The notes below the pieces were generated by a model, which had not been told where the DNA came from, did not search any database, and saw only the letters and a list, made by a program, of their open reading frames with translations. 64,000 nucleotides of DNA from Cryptomeria japonica. Its lineage: Eukaryota > Streptophyta > Pinopsida > Cupressales > Cupressaceae. This document shows positions 11,967 through 23,689 of the stretch, piece after piece (position 1 is the first letter of the stretch; each line of letters starts with the position of its first letter). Made by a program: the position numbers and the translations under genes. The stretch is taken from assembly GCF_030272615.1 (NCBI RefSeq), contig NC_081406.1, positions 395,644,439-395,708,438 on the forward strand, in the 5' to 3' direction.

Positions 11967-12560
11967 GGGCAAAATTGTAAACAATTCCACTACCTATGCC
12001 CTAGCCCCGCCACCCTGTATTTTTTTTTCCTATGTCCTTGAACCCTAACAAGCTGCCAGTGGCTCATTCATTTTGGCTTTTAAGTTTTTGGGGGACTCAA
12101 GTCTCAGACAAAAAAAATTGTAAATTTCAAAAGCATAAATATTAATGATAATTTTTCAAATTCTAGTTTATTTCACTTTGCCTTTTACAGTCTTATGGAT
12201 ATAAAAATGCTTTCTATAATTCTATTTCATTTTTATTAATTAATTTCTTTCAAATGCTTTTTGTATATGAGCTACGTTATTTCAATTATTTGTTAAACAA
12301 TGGAAGTAAATTTAATACCGTGATCTTTTTTATGTAATGCTATAAAAAAAAAATTCAATTCATTCCATTAATTATTTGTACATTGATTATGGTTGATTAT
12401 AATTTTATAAATATATACTATATAGTCATTCAAAATACAAAATTTCAAAATTATCAAGATACAAAAGTTTATCGGTAAAGATTTTTTCATTCTATTAATT
12501 CAAAAGTTTCAAGATACAAAATTTTCCCACAACTTATAGCAAGCAGACAAAAAAACTAGT
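11967..12560. other. AT-rich stretch, no gene seen
   Basis: No reading frame, repeat or motif supported beyond simple AT-rich sequence. Confidence 0.5.
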
Positions 12561-13571
12561 TCATTGCCGATAGGCTGCTCACTCAGCCTCACTATCCCCC
12601 TAGGTCACCTCCTCCTAGTCCCTTCCCTCCTCGGAGGTCGATGCTTTGGCTTTCCCTTTTTCCGCTTCAGCTTTCATTTTTGGAATGCAGTTTAGGCACC
12701 CGAAGTCAGGGTCGCCCTCCAAGCTTGCCAGTAGCTATATGGCCCTTCCTTCTTCAGCCCTATCTCTCAATGCCCTACCAACCTCCATCCTTGCCACCAC
12801 ATGCAAAGCCTTCAGGACTTCATCCACCCTTGTTAATTTCACAAAGAGTTTCATCACTTCCCACCCCACTCGAGCTCATTCACGGCACTGGTATTTGATT
12901 TCATCCCCTGGGCCACGAATAAAAGGAAGTAATTCCTCCTGGTCGTCCCCTTCCTTAATTTGAATGCCAACTCCTGGCACCACCCACTCCAAGATTGAAT
13001 CCAGGTTAATTAAAAACTCCCCATCAATCAATTTGACCAATGTGAATTTTAGCTTTTCCACCTCTGGTTCGAATTCACAGGCCCACACCATAATCAGAGA
13101 GTAAACCAACATGTTAGTTTGATACCAGCGACTGATATGTGCCACCTCCTCCACAAGCATCAGTCAAGCTACCGCCCACAACTTCTCCTCCTTAAACCTG
13201 AACAGTCCTTGCATTCATTTATCAGATACTTTGCCCAAAAAGGGCACCAACTTCTTGTCTGTTCGAAGTGTGAAATTGGCCTCCATTGTCACTTGCAATT
13301 TCAAAGTCACTTCTTGCAAAAAATGTCTTACAGAAGGTATGATTCTACGAATTACAGATTTGTTCTGCAACTGCTTCAAAGCAAAAAGTGGTACACAGAT
13401 CAAAAGGTAAAAAAATCTACCTCCGTCTGATAGGCCGGGTAATGAATGTGCACGATAAGACATTAAAGCCATGAGATCAGGAAAAAGATTTCCTGCCATC
13501 CTCCCCTTCCTCCGTTCATGCGACATGTCATAGGCAACTCCTTCTGCAACAATTAATCGCCACCTTGGCAT
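12560..13571 (-). pseudogene. Orphan minus-strand coding remnant, unknown family
   Basis: Starting at 13,571 the minus strand encodes about 335 residues with at least four in-frame stops (near 13,215, 13,170, 12,873 and 12,750). It has a central hydrophobic part (NMLVYSLIMVWACEFEPEVE) and a Lys/Glu/Ala-rich C-terminus (KMKAEAEKGKAKAST). The layout, globular N-terminal part then charged tail, recalls families A to C of this window, but I cannot show sequence similarity. It could be a further element-borne protein or a host gene fragment. Confidence 0.4.
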
Positions 13572-13609
13572 TTGTACTTTCCAAATTTGCTCGCCTTAAC
13601 AGGTTGAGG

Positions 13610-14100
13610 ACTGCAGTTGCACATTTTTTTAAATTAATACACTAAATTTATGTTCAACTTTTATATATATTTTTAAACTATTTTTGAAAATTATATATCG
13701 TAAACATATTTTCAAAGAATTTTGTTAAACTTTAAATTAATATTTTAGATTTAATATTGAATGTTTTCTTTTTAATATTAAACTTTTACCTTTCAAATTG
13801 TATATCAAAATTTATATTTTTATTTAGTTATTTTTTTTATTCTAGAAACTAAGTTTCATGTTTTATACTATTTTTGAATTTCAAATTTTTACAAATAATA
13901 TTAACATTATATTTAATAGTTCTCTCAAACTATTGCACATCTTTAATTACAAATAATATTAACATTATATTTAATAGTTATCTCAAACTATTGCCCGGAA
14001 TTGAACATTTTAAATTTAATTAAATAGAATTAAGTCTATAGTCTATAGACTATAAATCTCTTTTTCGGGTGGAATTTTAAAATGATTAAATAGACTTTAA
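13610..14100. repeat. AT-rich stretch with a short internal duplication
   Basis: Very AT-rich. A sequence of about 45 bp around TTACAAATAATATTAAC occurs at about 13,889 and again at about 13,946. No gene is visible. It leads directly into the tandem array. Confidence 0.5.
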
Positions 14101-15215
14101 AAACAGACCCGAAAATTAACACGAGTATGGTGACGTGCCAGAAAAATGGCAGAAGTCGTGGGACCCACTTCATCTTAAAATAGGTACCATCGACCATTGG
14201 ATGAACAAAGATCAATGGCTAGGGTGGATTTCGGCCCGAATGTGGGAAGTGAACACCTTTCTGAGAACTTCGCACAGAATTGGACATTTTAAATTTAATT
14301 CAATATAATTAAGTCTATAAAGCTTTTTTTCGGGCGAAGGTTTAAAATGATAAAATAGACTAAAAATCAAACCGAAAAAGTGACACGAGTATGGTGACGT
14401 GCCAGAAAAATGGCAGAAGTTGTGGGACCCACTACATCTTAAAACAGGTACGATCGAGCGTTGGATGAACAAAGATCAATGACTAGGGTGGATTTAGGCC
14501 CGAATGTGGGAAGTGAACACCTTTTTGAGAACTTCATCCGGAATTGGACATTTTAAATGTAATTAAATATAATTAAGTCTATAGACTAAATTATATTTAA
14601 TTATTTTTCGGGTGGAGGTTTAAAATGATTAAATAGACTACAAATCAAACCCAAAAAGTGACACGATTATGGTGACGTGCCCGAAAAATGGCAGAAGTCG
14701 TGGGACCCACTACATCTTAAAATAGGTACCATCGACCGTCGGATGAACAAAGATCAACGACTTAGGGTGGATTTCGAGGTGAATGTGGGAAGTGAACAGA
14801 TTTTTGAGAACTTTGCCCAGAAAAGTGACACGAGTATGGTGACATGCCTAAAAACTAGCAGAAGTCATGGGACCCATGACAACTGACAATAGGTACCATC
14901 ATCCATTGGATGAGCAAAGATCAACGGCTTAGGTTGGAATTCAGCCCGAATGTGGGAAGTGAACACATATGGGAGAACTTTGCCTAGAATTGAAACATTT
15001 TAAATTTGATTAAATATAATTAAGTCATTAAAGCACTTTTTCGAGCGGAAGTTTAAAATTATTAAACAGACTTAAAAACAGAACTGTAAAGTCACAACAG
15101 GTACCTTGGTCCCTTGTCCGTTGGATGAGCAAAGATCAATGGCTTAGGGTGGATTTCGGCCCGAATGTGGGAAGTGAACACATTTGGGAGAAATTTGCCC
15201 GGAATTGAACGTATT
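14100..15215 (+). repeat. Tandem array, about five units of 165-278 bp
   Basis: The unit contains GGTGACGTGCC, GGGACCCAC, GGATGA(A/G)CAAAGATCAA and CGAATGTGGGAAGTGAAC. The GGATGAxCAAAGATC landmark occurs at about 14,196, 14,460, 14,738, 14,906 and 15,121, giving spacings of about 264, 278, 168 and 215 bp; the shorter ones reflect internal deletions. The TGACGTG core is a classic plant bZIP/G-box-like site, so the array could act on the reading frame that starts at 15,732. That role is inferred from position only. Confidence 0.75.
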
Positions 15216-15220
15216 ACATT

Positions 15221-15410
15221 TAATGTCCTCAAAATTTATACTAAAGTAGTGAATGTTTTGTCCTTCGGCATCGAATAGTTATTAATAATAATTAATAAAA
15301 TTACAACATGATTCTTAATGTCCTCAAAATTTATACTGAAGTAATGAATGTTTTTTCCTTTGGCATCGAATAGTTATTAATAGTAATTAATAGAATTACA
15401 ACATGATTCT
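15221..15410 (+). repeat. Direct tandem duplication of 95 bp
   Basis: Two copies (15,221-15,315 and 15,316-15,410) starting TAATGTCCTCAAAATTTATA and differing at only a few positions. They sit between the tandem array and the family B frame. Confidence 0.85.
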
Positions 15411-15731
15411 AGATATTTTGCCCTTTAGGTTTTACTTTTCTATTTTTTAGAGTATTCAAAATAAGAGACTCGTAAATCATAATCATCTTTCATTTCTTGG
15501 ACAAACCTGTAAATCGAGGGAGATTCAGAAATAGCTACTAGATTGAGGAATGCAAGTTGCAATAGAGACTGTCTGCACCAATCTAGTGAACTAGAAATTC
15601 CAATTTCTAAGTAAAATCTAGAACACCTACATCCCGCCTTTTTTGCTTTTGGTAATCTCGTGGTCCAATTTGAGGGTTAGCATTTTCAGGTTTTTATCTA
15701 GCATTATTTTAAATTATTAACAATAATAGTA

Positions 15732-18700
15732 ATGGGGAAAACGGGAAGCAGTAGTTCAACAAGAAGCCAAGTGAAAACCAAAATGCACCTAATCGAACTG
15801 GTTAAAACACCAGGTTTCACTGATGAATACCATGATATTTATGACCCTACTATCCATGGTGAAAAGCATATCATAGATATTAGATATACATTGTCTAGTA
15901 AAGCGGCAGATGCATCCAGGGCAAAATTTACTATTTTCAACCCAATGTTAAAATAAAAAACAAATAAAATCGCATCGTGGGATGTTGGATTGGGAAGCAT
16001 GGTGTTACCTGAAGTATTCCCTTGCCCTGATTTTGTCATGGTCTGCACCAAAAATTAAGATGAAGATAAAAAAGCAATTGTCAATAAAAATACAAAAGAG
16101 GAAATTCTATCCATAAATGAGGGAGAATTCGCTCGTTTGTTGAACCTAGGATTTGAAGCCCAAAACTCAAATGTCCAAATTGACCTTGAAAAGCTGGCAG
16201 GGAATTATGAGAGTCTCGATCCAAGTCGTAGAGATTCATTTATCAAAGCTCTAATAAAGATTGGTACTGGTATTGTGTTGGATCAGAATCATAAGCCTCC
16301 TTATGATTCTAACTTTTTTGTTCCATGGGTTGGGGATACTATTTCCTTGTTGTCCTTTTTCCTGGGATTGGAAAATGATAGGGAAGTGGGTGCAAGCCTT
16401 CTTGAAATGATTTATAATATCCATTATGCAGGTCAGCCAGTAAGATATAATTTTATTGAGCACATTGTAAAATCCATGCAAAAACAATTACTAATGATCA
16501 AAAAAGGTTCCTGTAAGACATTTAGGTTCTCATCCTACTTGTGCTATCTCCTCCTATCCAAGTATCGTGTAATATTCAAGACCAACAAGCTTCAAATTGT
16601 GAGCTATAAGATTGATAAGAAGACTGGGAAGAGAACAGAGTGTCCAATATATGATTGGACCCCAAAGATAAGGATGCATGATAACAGAAAGAACTACAAC
16701 CATTTTGTAGACTTCTTTTTGGCACCAATGTATAATGAAATTACAAGCACTCCAATGCCTAGGTTGCCTGTGTCTTGTAGAGATTGCATTCAACTCAGAA
16801 GTCAAATAGAATTGGTTGACTGGTTCTTCATGGAATAATTCACTATGTTAAGGTTTTACAGATCAGCAGTAAAACCATACAGACTTCCAATACATGTGAC
16901 AGACAGGGTATTTGCATTAGAGTATGTATGGCAATTCGAGAGCACATAAAGGTACTTCCATGGTTAGCAAAAGAAGAGCATATTTCCTTCCTTGCCTTTC
17001 TCATGTCCAGGGTTCACATTTGAGAGAAAAGCATTCAATGTGGCACATGATTTTTTGACTGTTTTTAACTTTGGTGATGAGGGTCTCTGGCAGTATGATC
17101 CAATTGGTGTTGTTCAAGCAAGGCTTAAGAAAAATGGGAACTCTTCAGCGTTATGTCAACATGAAAGTAAACCATTGCTAGAAAAGCTTAGAAACATGGA
17201 CTCCTGGGATGAGGTTAAAAAAGAGATGGAGAAAATTGCAGCTGACAAAAACATTTCAACAGAAGAAATTTCATCACAAATTATGGCATTGCAAATGCAC
17301 GCAGAGAGGACAATAGAGGAGGACCAGGGCATCCAAAATAGGATGTCCTACAATTTCTACCTAAAATCTACTAATCCATCTAACAAATCTATTCCCAAAT
17401 CAATTCTGCATGAATTTAAAGAGAATTATTTCACTCAAACCAAAATAAATGATTTTTGGACTATGAGGAGGAATCTCGGTGAACCAAAGACAAGTGCAGA
17501 ATTTGAGAGCATCAACGAGGATGCAAATTTTAGCAAATTGTGGGATATAAAGCATGGCAAGACTGAAGATGATGATGATGAGCATGAGGTTGTCGTTGAG
17601 CCCCCTCCAACAACTACTATAGTCTCGAAAATATTAGGTGGAGTCAGTGAGTCCATGAAAGAAAAATATAGCAAAGGGGTAAACCTTGTGGAAAAAATGG
17701 GTTTTGAAGGTGGTGGTCTAAGTGCCAGAGGAGATGGCATTTGGTATCCACTTTAGGTACAACTTCCATCATAGTCAAAATTAAAAGGTCTTCTTAAACC
17801 AGTCATTGGACTTGATTCTTCATATTCATCATGGATAGGTACTACTCATTACCCTCAGGGTCCACCTACATTTGTTTCAGGTTCAAATCCACAACCACCA
17901 CCACATCATGGTATTGCCATTGGTGGTGAATCAAGTGCCACTGCCACTAGTGGGGAATCTGGGGATAGTATTCCTATTATTGTTCAGTCAAGTGTCACTA
18001 TGATTGGTGGGGTTGGCATGGGTATTACTACTGATACTAGTTGTCTTGGTGTTGGACAAGGGCAACAACACAATATTTCTCGCAAGAGGCCACTAGAGGT
18101 AGATACTCAATCTCATACTATTGAGAATCCTATATCAAGTGCCACTGACACTACAAATCAATCATTTGTAGCTTTAGATCACACACCTCAAAAGACTTTG
18201 AAAACTACACATGAAAGTGTCAGTGGGAGTGGGATAGCATCAGGAACTGTTGTTGGTAACCCTGGTCAAGCATTAGTCAAAACCACAAGAATAAGTGGAA
18301 CAGGAGCCTATGGTATTCCTATGTCACCTTTCAAACATTCAATTGCTTTAGCAAGCCCAGATTTTCAATTTCGTGATTACTATGAAAAATATGAACACAC
18401 AACAAAAGAAAATAAAGAAAAAAAGAAAGAATTTCATGGGAATTCTGTGTCTGAAGTTGTAAACGAACAGCCTACAAGGAACAGGGTATTTCCAACATAT
18501 GACCCATAGAAAGATATGATGGAGTTCATGGTTGTTATGCCCCCGGGCCCATCTAAAGATAAAAATCCACCACAAAGTCAGATAGATCCCTCTCAATTTC
18601 AAGTTAGCACCCTCCAAATGGATTTTTCCAAAGTACATAATATGGACAAAATTAGTGTGTCAAAAAGGACTAACGAAGTGGTCTACACTTCACTGCTAAA

Positions 18701-19821
18701 GGTGGAGAGAGAAAAAAATAAACTGGAGAAACAAATAGAAAAGTTACAAGCAGACCTGGAAAACAAAAAAATCAAGAAGGAAAGTAGTAGATAGCAAGTG
18801 CAATGATTTATAGAAAAGGATAAAAAAATTCGGGCTCTGCAGTAGAAATTATAGAGCAGGAGAAGAAGGATGCAGAATTGAAGGACCTGATAGAAAAACT
18901 GGCTAAAAGCAGTAAAAAATTGTTGAGGAAAAAGCTAGTTTTCAAAAATTATACAAAATTTATGAGTTTGTTGCCACCAAAATGAGAAAATTATAGGACC
19001 TATTGGATCATGAGAAGGAAAAACAAAAACATTTGCAAGAGGAAGTAGAGGAAGAAAGAAAAAAATGTGCACAAATGAAAGAAGACCTGCACAATGCAAA
19101 TGATAAAATAAAAACTTTGGAGGATAGATTGAAAGATAATATGAAAAATACAACAAAGTATATACAAGAAAACATTTGGCGGCAAATAATGCAGAGGAGT
19201 GAGAAGTTGTGTGAATGGTTTCAATTGACTGAAAGTATGAGACAATTTTTAAAAAAAATCAAAGGGCACTATGAGAAGAGCACACATGTTTATTCAAAAG
19301 AGGAAATGGCAAAAAAGATTTTGAAAGTAGTCTACAGTTCCAGTGACAGCTACTTGGCATCCAAGGGAATTAAGAGCCACATTGATGCCATAGTTAAGAC
19401 ATCATCTATCATTCAAAAATGCTAGAAGCTACGGGAAACATCATAAGTTATGGACAGTTGTGGAAAAAAGATAGTGAAGCTGCAAGAAAAGAAAAATAAT
19501 TTGACTAAACTTGGTTTGCCTAAGCCTGTTGACACATCAAATAAATTCATTGGAGAAGAAGCATACAAAAAAAACATGGAGATAAAAATGAAGTCTGATT
19601 TAGACTTGCTTCCAAAGGACACAACTCCCAAAAGCTTTCTGGAATTAATCCAACTATTTACAACTCTAAATTCGGTATTGGATGAAACAGTGATGTCAAG
19701 TAAATCTTCTAAATATGGAATGTTGACGAATTTGGAGTTGACTTTCCATAGTTTATAGAATATTGACCTTCCATCAGACGAAGAGTGGAGCACCCTACAA
19801 AAACTGGCACAAAATTCTTAA
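15732..19821 (+). pseudogene. Family B protein, over 1,300 codons, G-patch-like motif and coiled coil
   Basis: From the ATG at 15,732 to about 18,794 everything lies in one frame (1,021 codons), broken only by stops (15,954, 16,056, 16,836, two near 16,950-16,975, 17,754, 18,507, 18,792). After a frameshift the coiled-coil part continues to about 19,821. The N-terminal region (15,960-16,840) is distantly similar to family A: same order of a GxxVxPxVF stretch, an IDLxKL helix, an FxPW/FHPYF block ending in LGLE, and a long helical block. At 17,670-17,738 there is a G-patch-like sequence (VEKMGFEGGGLSARGDG). A Gly/Ser/Thr-rich linker follows, then a long heptad-rich coiled coil (18,660-19,160). 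No enzyme motif. Function unknown; the charged C-terminus suggests a structural or nucleic-acid-binding role. Confidence 0.7.
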
Positions 19822-20640
19822 GAGTCATAGTATGTATTGCACAATTTTCTTCTTTTATTCTTAATTTCAAGGTTTAATATTTTTTTTGTTTGCTATTTTG
19901 CTAATCCAGCCTATGAATCTATTTTATGAATAGGAAAAAAATAGCACTCGCTATTGCTATTTTGCTAATCCAGCCTATGAATCTATGATGCACAATGCAA
20001 AACTTCAGCCAGTAAATTTGTATTCTCAAATTCTCCCTTGCTTTAACATTTATGCATTTCTCTATTTCTGATTAGTAGGTTTTAGGCACTGCTATTATCT
20101 ATGTTTAATTTGACATGGCGTGAATTAATATTTAATTTTGAACTCTGTTTTTTGAACAGGAGACATCAAATATGTAGCATATGTTAAATTGCTAATACGG
20201 CATGTGATGGTCATATAAATATGTGCTGAGTTTGTGATTTTGATGTTCAATGTTCACATGTTGCAAACTTGCAATTTGACCTGAAGCTGTTGTTGCTCCC
20301 TTGTTTCTATAAAAGGGAATTCAAGGTCATTTGAAATTTTGCAAAGGGTTCTGAAACTTTGTATTCACTTTTGCAATTGGCATGAAGAATCACATAGATT
20401 GGTGTATTACTATTGAATGAATTGTATCATATGGCTATATTTTGAAAGAATTAATGAAAATATAAGTTCTCGATATGTGTATTACTATTGAATGAATTGT
20501 ATCATATGGTTCTAAAATGTATCACACAGATTTGAGACTCAAACATGTATAAATAAATAATAAACATCTCTATATCAATAAACACATTATGGTTTTTTTT
20601 TTATTATGCTATTTTAAATCTGGAAATAGAAAGTTGAAAA
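19822..20640. repeat. Noncoding region with two short duplications
   Basis: TTTTGCTAATCCAGCCTATG occurs at about 19,896 and 19,960. TGTATTACTATTGAATGAAT occurs at about 20,403 and 20,476. Otherwise AT-rich with no gene. It separates family B from the hAT element, and the boundary between them was not found. Confidence 0.6.
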
Positions 20641-20927
20641 ATACAATTACAAATCAATATTAAATTCTAATTGCAAAAAGTAATATGCTTTTGTAATATG
20701 AATGATGAGATACAGTAATAAGATTAATAAATACCAATCTCTTACAGTTGTCATTCATCCTCATCAAATTCAATGCTTTCTTGATTCTCGTCTGTGGTTT
20801 CTTCACTCTGAGTCTAAGTCTACATATCTTCACCGAACTGCATCTCAATGCTACCAGTACGTCCAGTAGTCCCACTGGCACTTTGGTTTGAAGTGTTTCC
20901 CAAACCTCTTCTTTCATATTTGGACCT

Positions 20928-23452
20928 CTAGATTTGCAGTGCCCTATCGTAAGGAAAAGTGTGGACATCATACCTAGATGTATAGAGCCTCAAGCAATTT
21001 TCCAAATTTTTGTCTAGTTTGTTTCTTAGCTTTGATTTTAGGAACCCCAAAGCACTGAAAACTCTCTCATCTTCCACCGAACCCAATATCATGGTAAGAC
21101 ATAAATCAGCAAGCTTCACATATTCAAGCATTGAATCACGCAAGGATGTGTTCTCAGCTATATATTTTCAAAGCCTTGTTACTAATCCCTCTTCGCGGGG
21201 GTTCTCCACTTTGGCATATTGTTCTTTCATAGTGTATGCAAAATGAGATGATTTCTCTTGAAGATGAGTTTCATCTAATATTCCATTTATAGTTACTCCA
21301 TTAAATTCTCTGGATATGCAAAATTGTTTTACCAAAGTCAGTAGCTTACTTCAAAAATTAGATGCACTATTGAGGCTCCAATAATGAGGAAACACAATAG
21401 ACATGGCTTCGAGTAGGTTGTCGGGAGGGAATCTACTTCTAATTTGTGAGGAAAGATCATATGCAATTTTCTTCACAAAAGTAGTTACAGTCTCAACAAA
21501 CTTGTCGAAATCTTCCTTTCTAACTCTTGCTAGTTTCTTCCTGGGGTGCTTTCTTGGTTCCTCGGGATCGACCGTGGCATAGAAGTGCATTGGTATCTCA
21601 ACTCCCCATACATTGGCACATACCTCCCCATCTGCACTGATTTGTAAAAAGTTATCAGGATTGTTCAAATCTATGAGTGTCTGCCACTTAACAAATTTTT
21701 CATCAGATAGTGTTGGTTGATTTTGATAGCGATTGTTGAGGGTCATGCATGTCATCTTATGCAGCGTAGCATATTCTGCAATATACAGAGCTCTTTTTTG
21801 GGCAGCCTTCATAATATTCCTCATTTCCTCTAGCATGGGCAGAAGAGCTGCTAAAGTTAAGAGTGTCTCTAAATTACTTAACCTGCTAAGAAGCTCAGGA
21901 AATTTCTGTTGATCTGATTCATCGCGAGTTGTGTGAAATAGTCCAATCAAGGATGGATATTCTTAAAACACTAGATGCGCTGGACGATCGAAAGAGATCC
22001 ATCTGGTATCATTATCCTTGAGAAGCTTGTTCCCATCGGTTAATCCATCAACAAAGTGTTGAAATTCCATAAATCACTTGGGACTTCGACAGAAGTGTGA
22101 GTAGAGCTCTCTGATTAAAATTTCAATTTCTTTAACTGAAGCAAACTTGCTCACAATTCCAAAAGCTAGATTCATTCTGTGAGCCATGCAATGAATTGCA
22201 GTAATGTATAGTGCAAATGAAGTTTCAATCTTTGTACAAAGACCATTCCTGTGACCTTGCATTACTAAAGCTCCATCTGCTCCAACACAAACCAATTTTT
22301 TGGCTACCGTCATGTCATCCATACCTCCATATTCAATTAAACTTCTCTTTACTAGTTGAAATAAATTTTCCGTTATCGCACTCTCCTTCATTTTAGCAAC
22401 AGATAGTAGATGAGGTTGGTGGGTATGATTCTCTACAGTATAAACATGCATGCATACCCATGAAGTATTGTCTATTGTCATAACTTTGTCTAAAGAAAAT
22501 GCAATGAAGTTTAACTCTCTTATTTTTTCCTGTACGTCTTCTTTTTCATCCTCAGCAAGACAACTTGCCCATTCCCATCCACTGTTTACTGACCAGTGTC
22601 TATTAAGATAGTTAGGAACTTTCAAAAAGTGTAATAAACTACTAGTTGATGGGAAATATGTCATAGCATGCCCTTTGCTCAAAATATGAAAAACAACGCT
22701 TAACTGAACAGCTTTTCCTAGTTGTTCTATTTGCATTGCTTTTCCAAAAATAGCTTCAATAGAACCTTTAACTTCAACAGGCTCTGTCTGTAATTTCTCA
22801 TCAAAATAATACTCTTCGGCATTCCTCACATGCTTACATTCATCCTTTGTTTTCCATCTTATCACTGATTTTTCAACCCCGTCTATCATTTTTTTTTCAT
22901 AAAATTTACCCATATGCTTTTCTATGGTGTTAAAGTTTAGCTGCAACCTAATGTCCTTGTTATGTTTCCAAGTGCAAATCTTACACCTGCATTCTATTGG
23001 AGGCTCGCCTTCAATTGGATTCTCCACTAGTTCAATGAATGGATACTTTGATGCCCAATTAATTTGAAAATTCCTCACTGACATATCCCACTCCCGATCC
23101 TTTTTTGATTGTGGTTCACCCTTTTTTGATATGGCTTTTCTTTTCCCCTTTTGTACATTATCATCAATGGCATTATCACCCAAGTCAATTATATCATTCT
23201 GGCTAGCTTGGGTATCTACCAGATAATCTTCTTCAAGATCATCCTGATCTGAGATATTAGGTTCGTCGTCATCTTCAACATGCGTTGCAGGTGGCAAATT
23301 TTGTACTTGTACTTGTGATGATGTACCTTCCTGATTTTCACCAGTACCACAATCTTTTCCAATGCCAAAGTACGAAGACAATGTTCTGCTTTTATTGGCC
23401 TCTCCTGGCCTTCCCCACATTCAGGTTTCCTACCCCTCTTCCTGTTCGACAT
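20928..23452 (-). pseudogene. hAT transposase (KIAA1586/ZBED-like group), nearly intact
   Basis: The minus strand encodes a cut-and-paste transposase of the hAT superfamily. A likely start at 23,452 (MSNRKRGRKPE) is followed by a frameshift near 23,420. From 23,420 to 20,928 there is a single frame of about 830 codons with stops near 22,074, 21,965, 21,351 and 21,163. Motifs in order: an acidic N-terminus, a BED/TTF-like zinc finger (CRCKICTWKHN and a later HMGKFYE), the RNase H-like core with VGADGALVMQG and IHCMAHRMNLAF, then NDTRWIS, and the C-terminal hAT dimerisation region (VEDERVFSALGFLKSKLRN). Length fits the family. Terminal inverted repeats and the expected 8-bp duplication were not identified. 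Confidence 0.85.
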
Positions 23453-23689
23453 CTCCAACGAAATAAAGGCTGCCAAAAAAATATCAATTTGCTGAAGAAG
23501 CAATAATAGACTATAATGTATAATATACCACTTCAAAAATATGATTGCTCACCTTTAGGCTTTAGGTCACTAGTAGTCGCCAATACAGTCAACAACAATG
23601 ATTTTTCTTGGTCTGAAACTTCACTATTGATCAGAATTCAGAGCCTAGAACCCACCAGATTGTGTTGAGATAGATCTGATCTTTGCATG

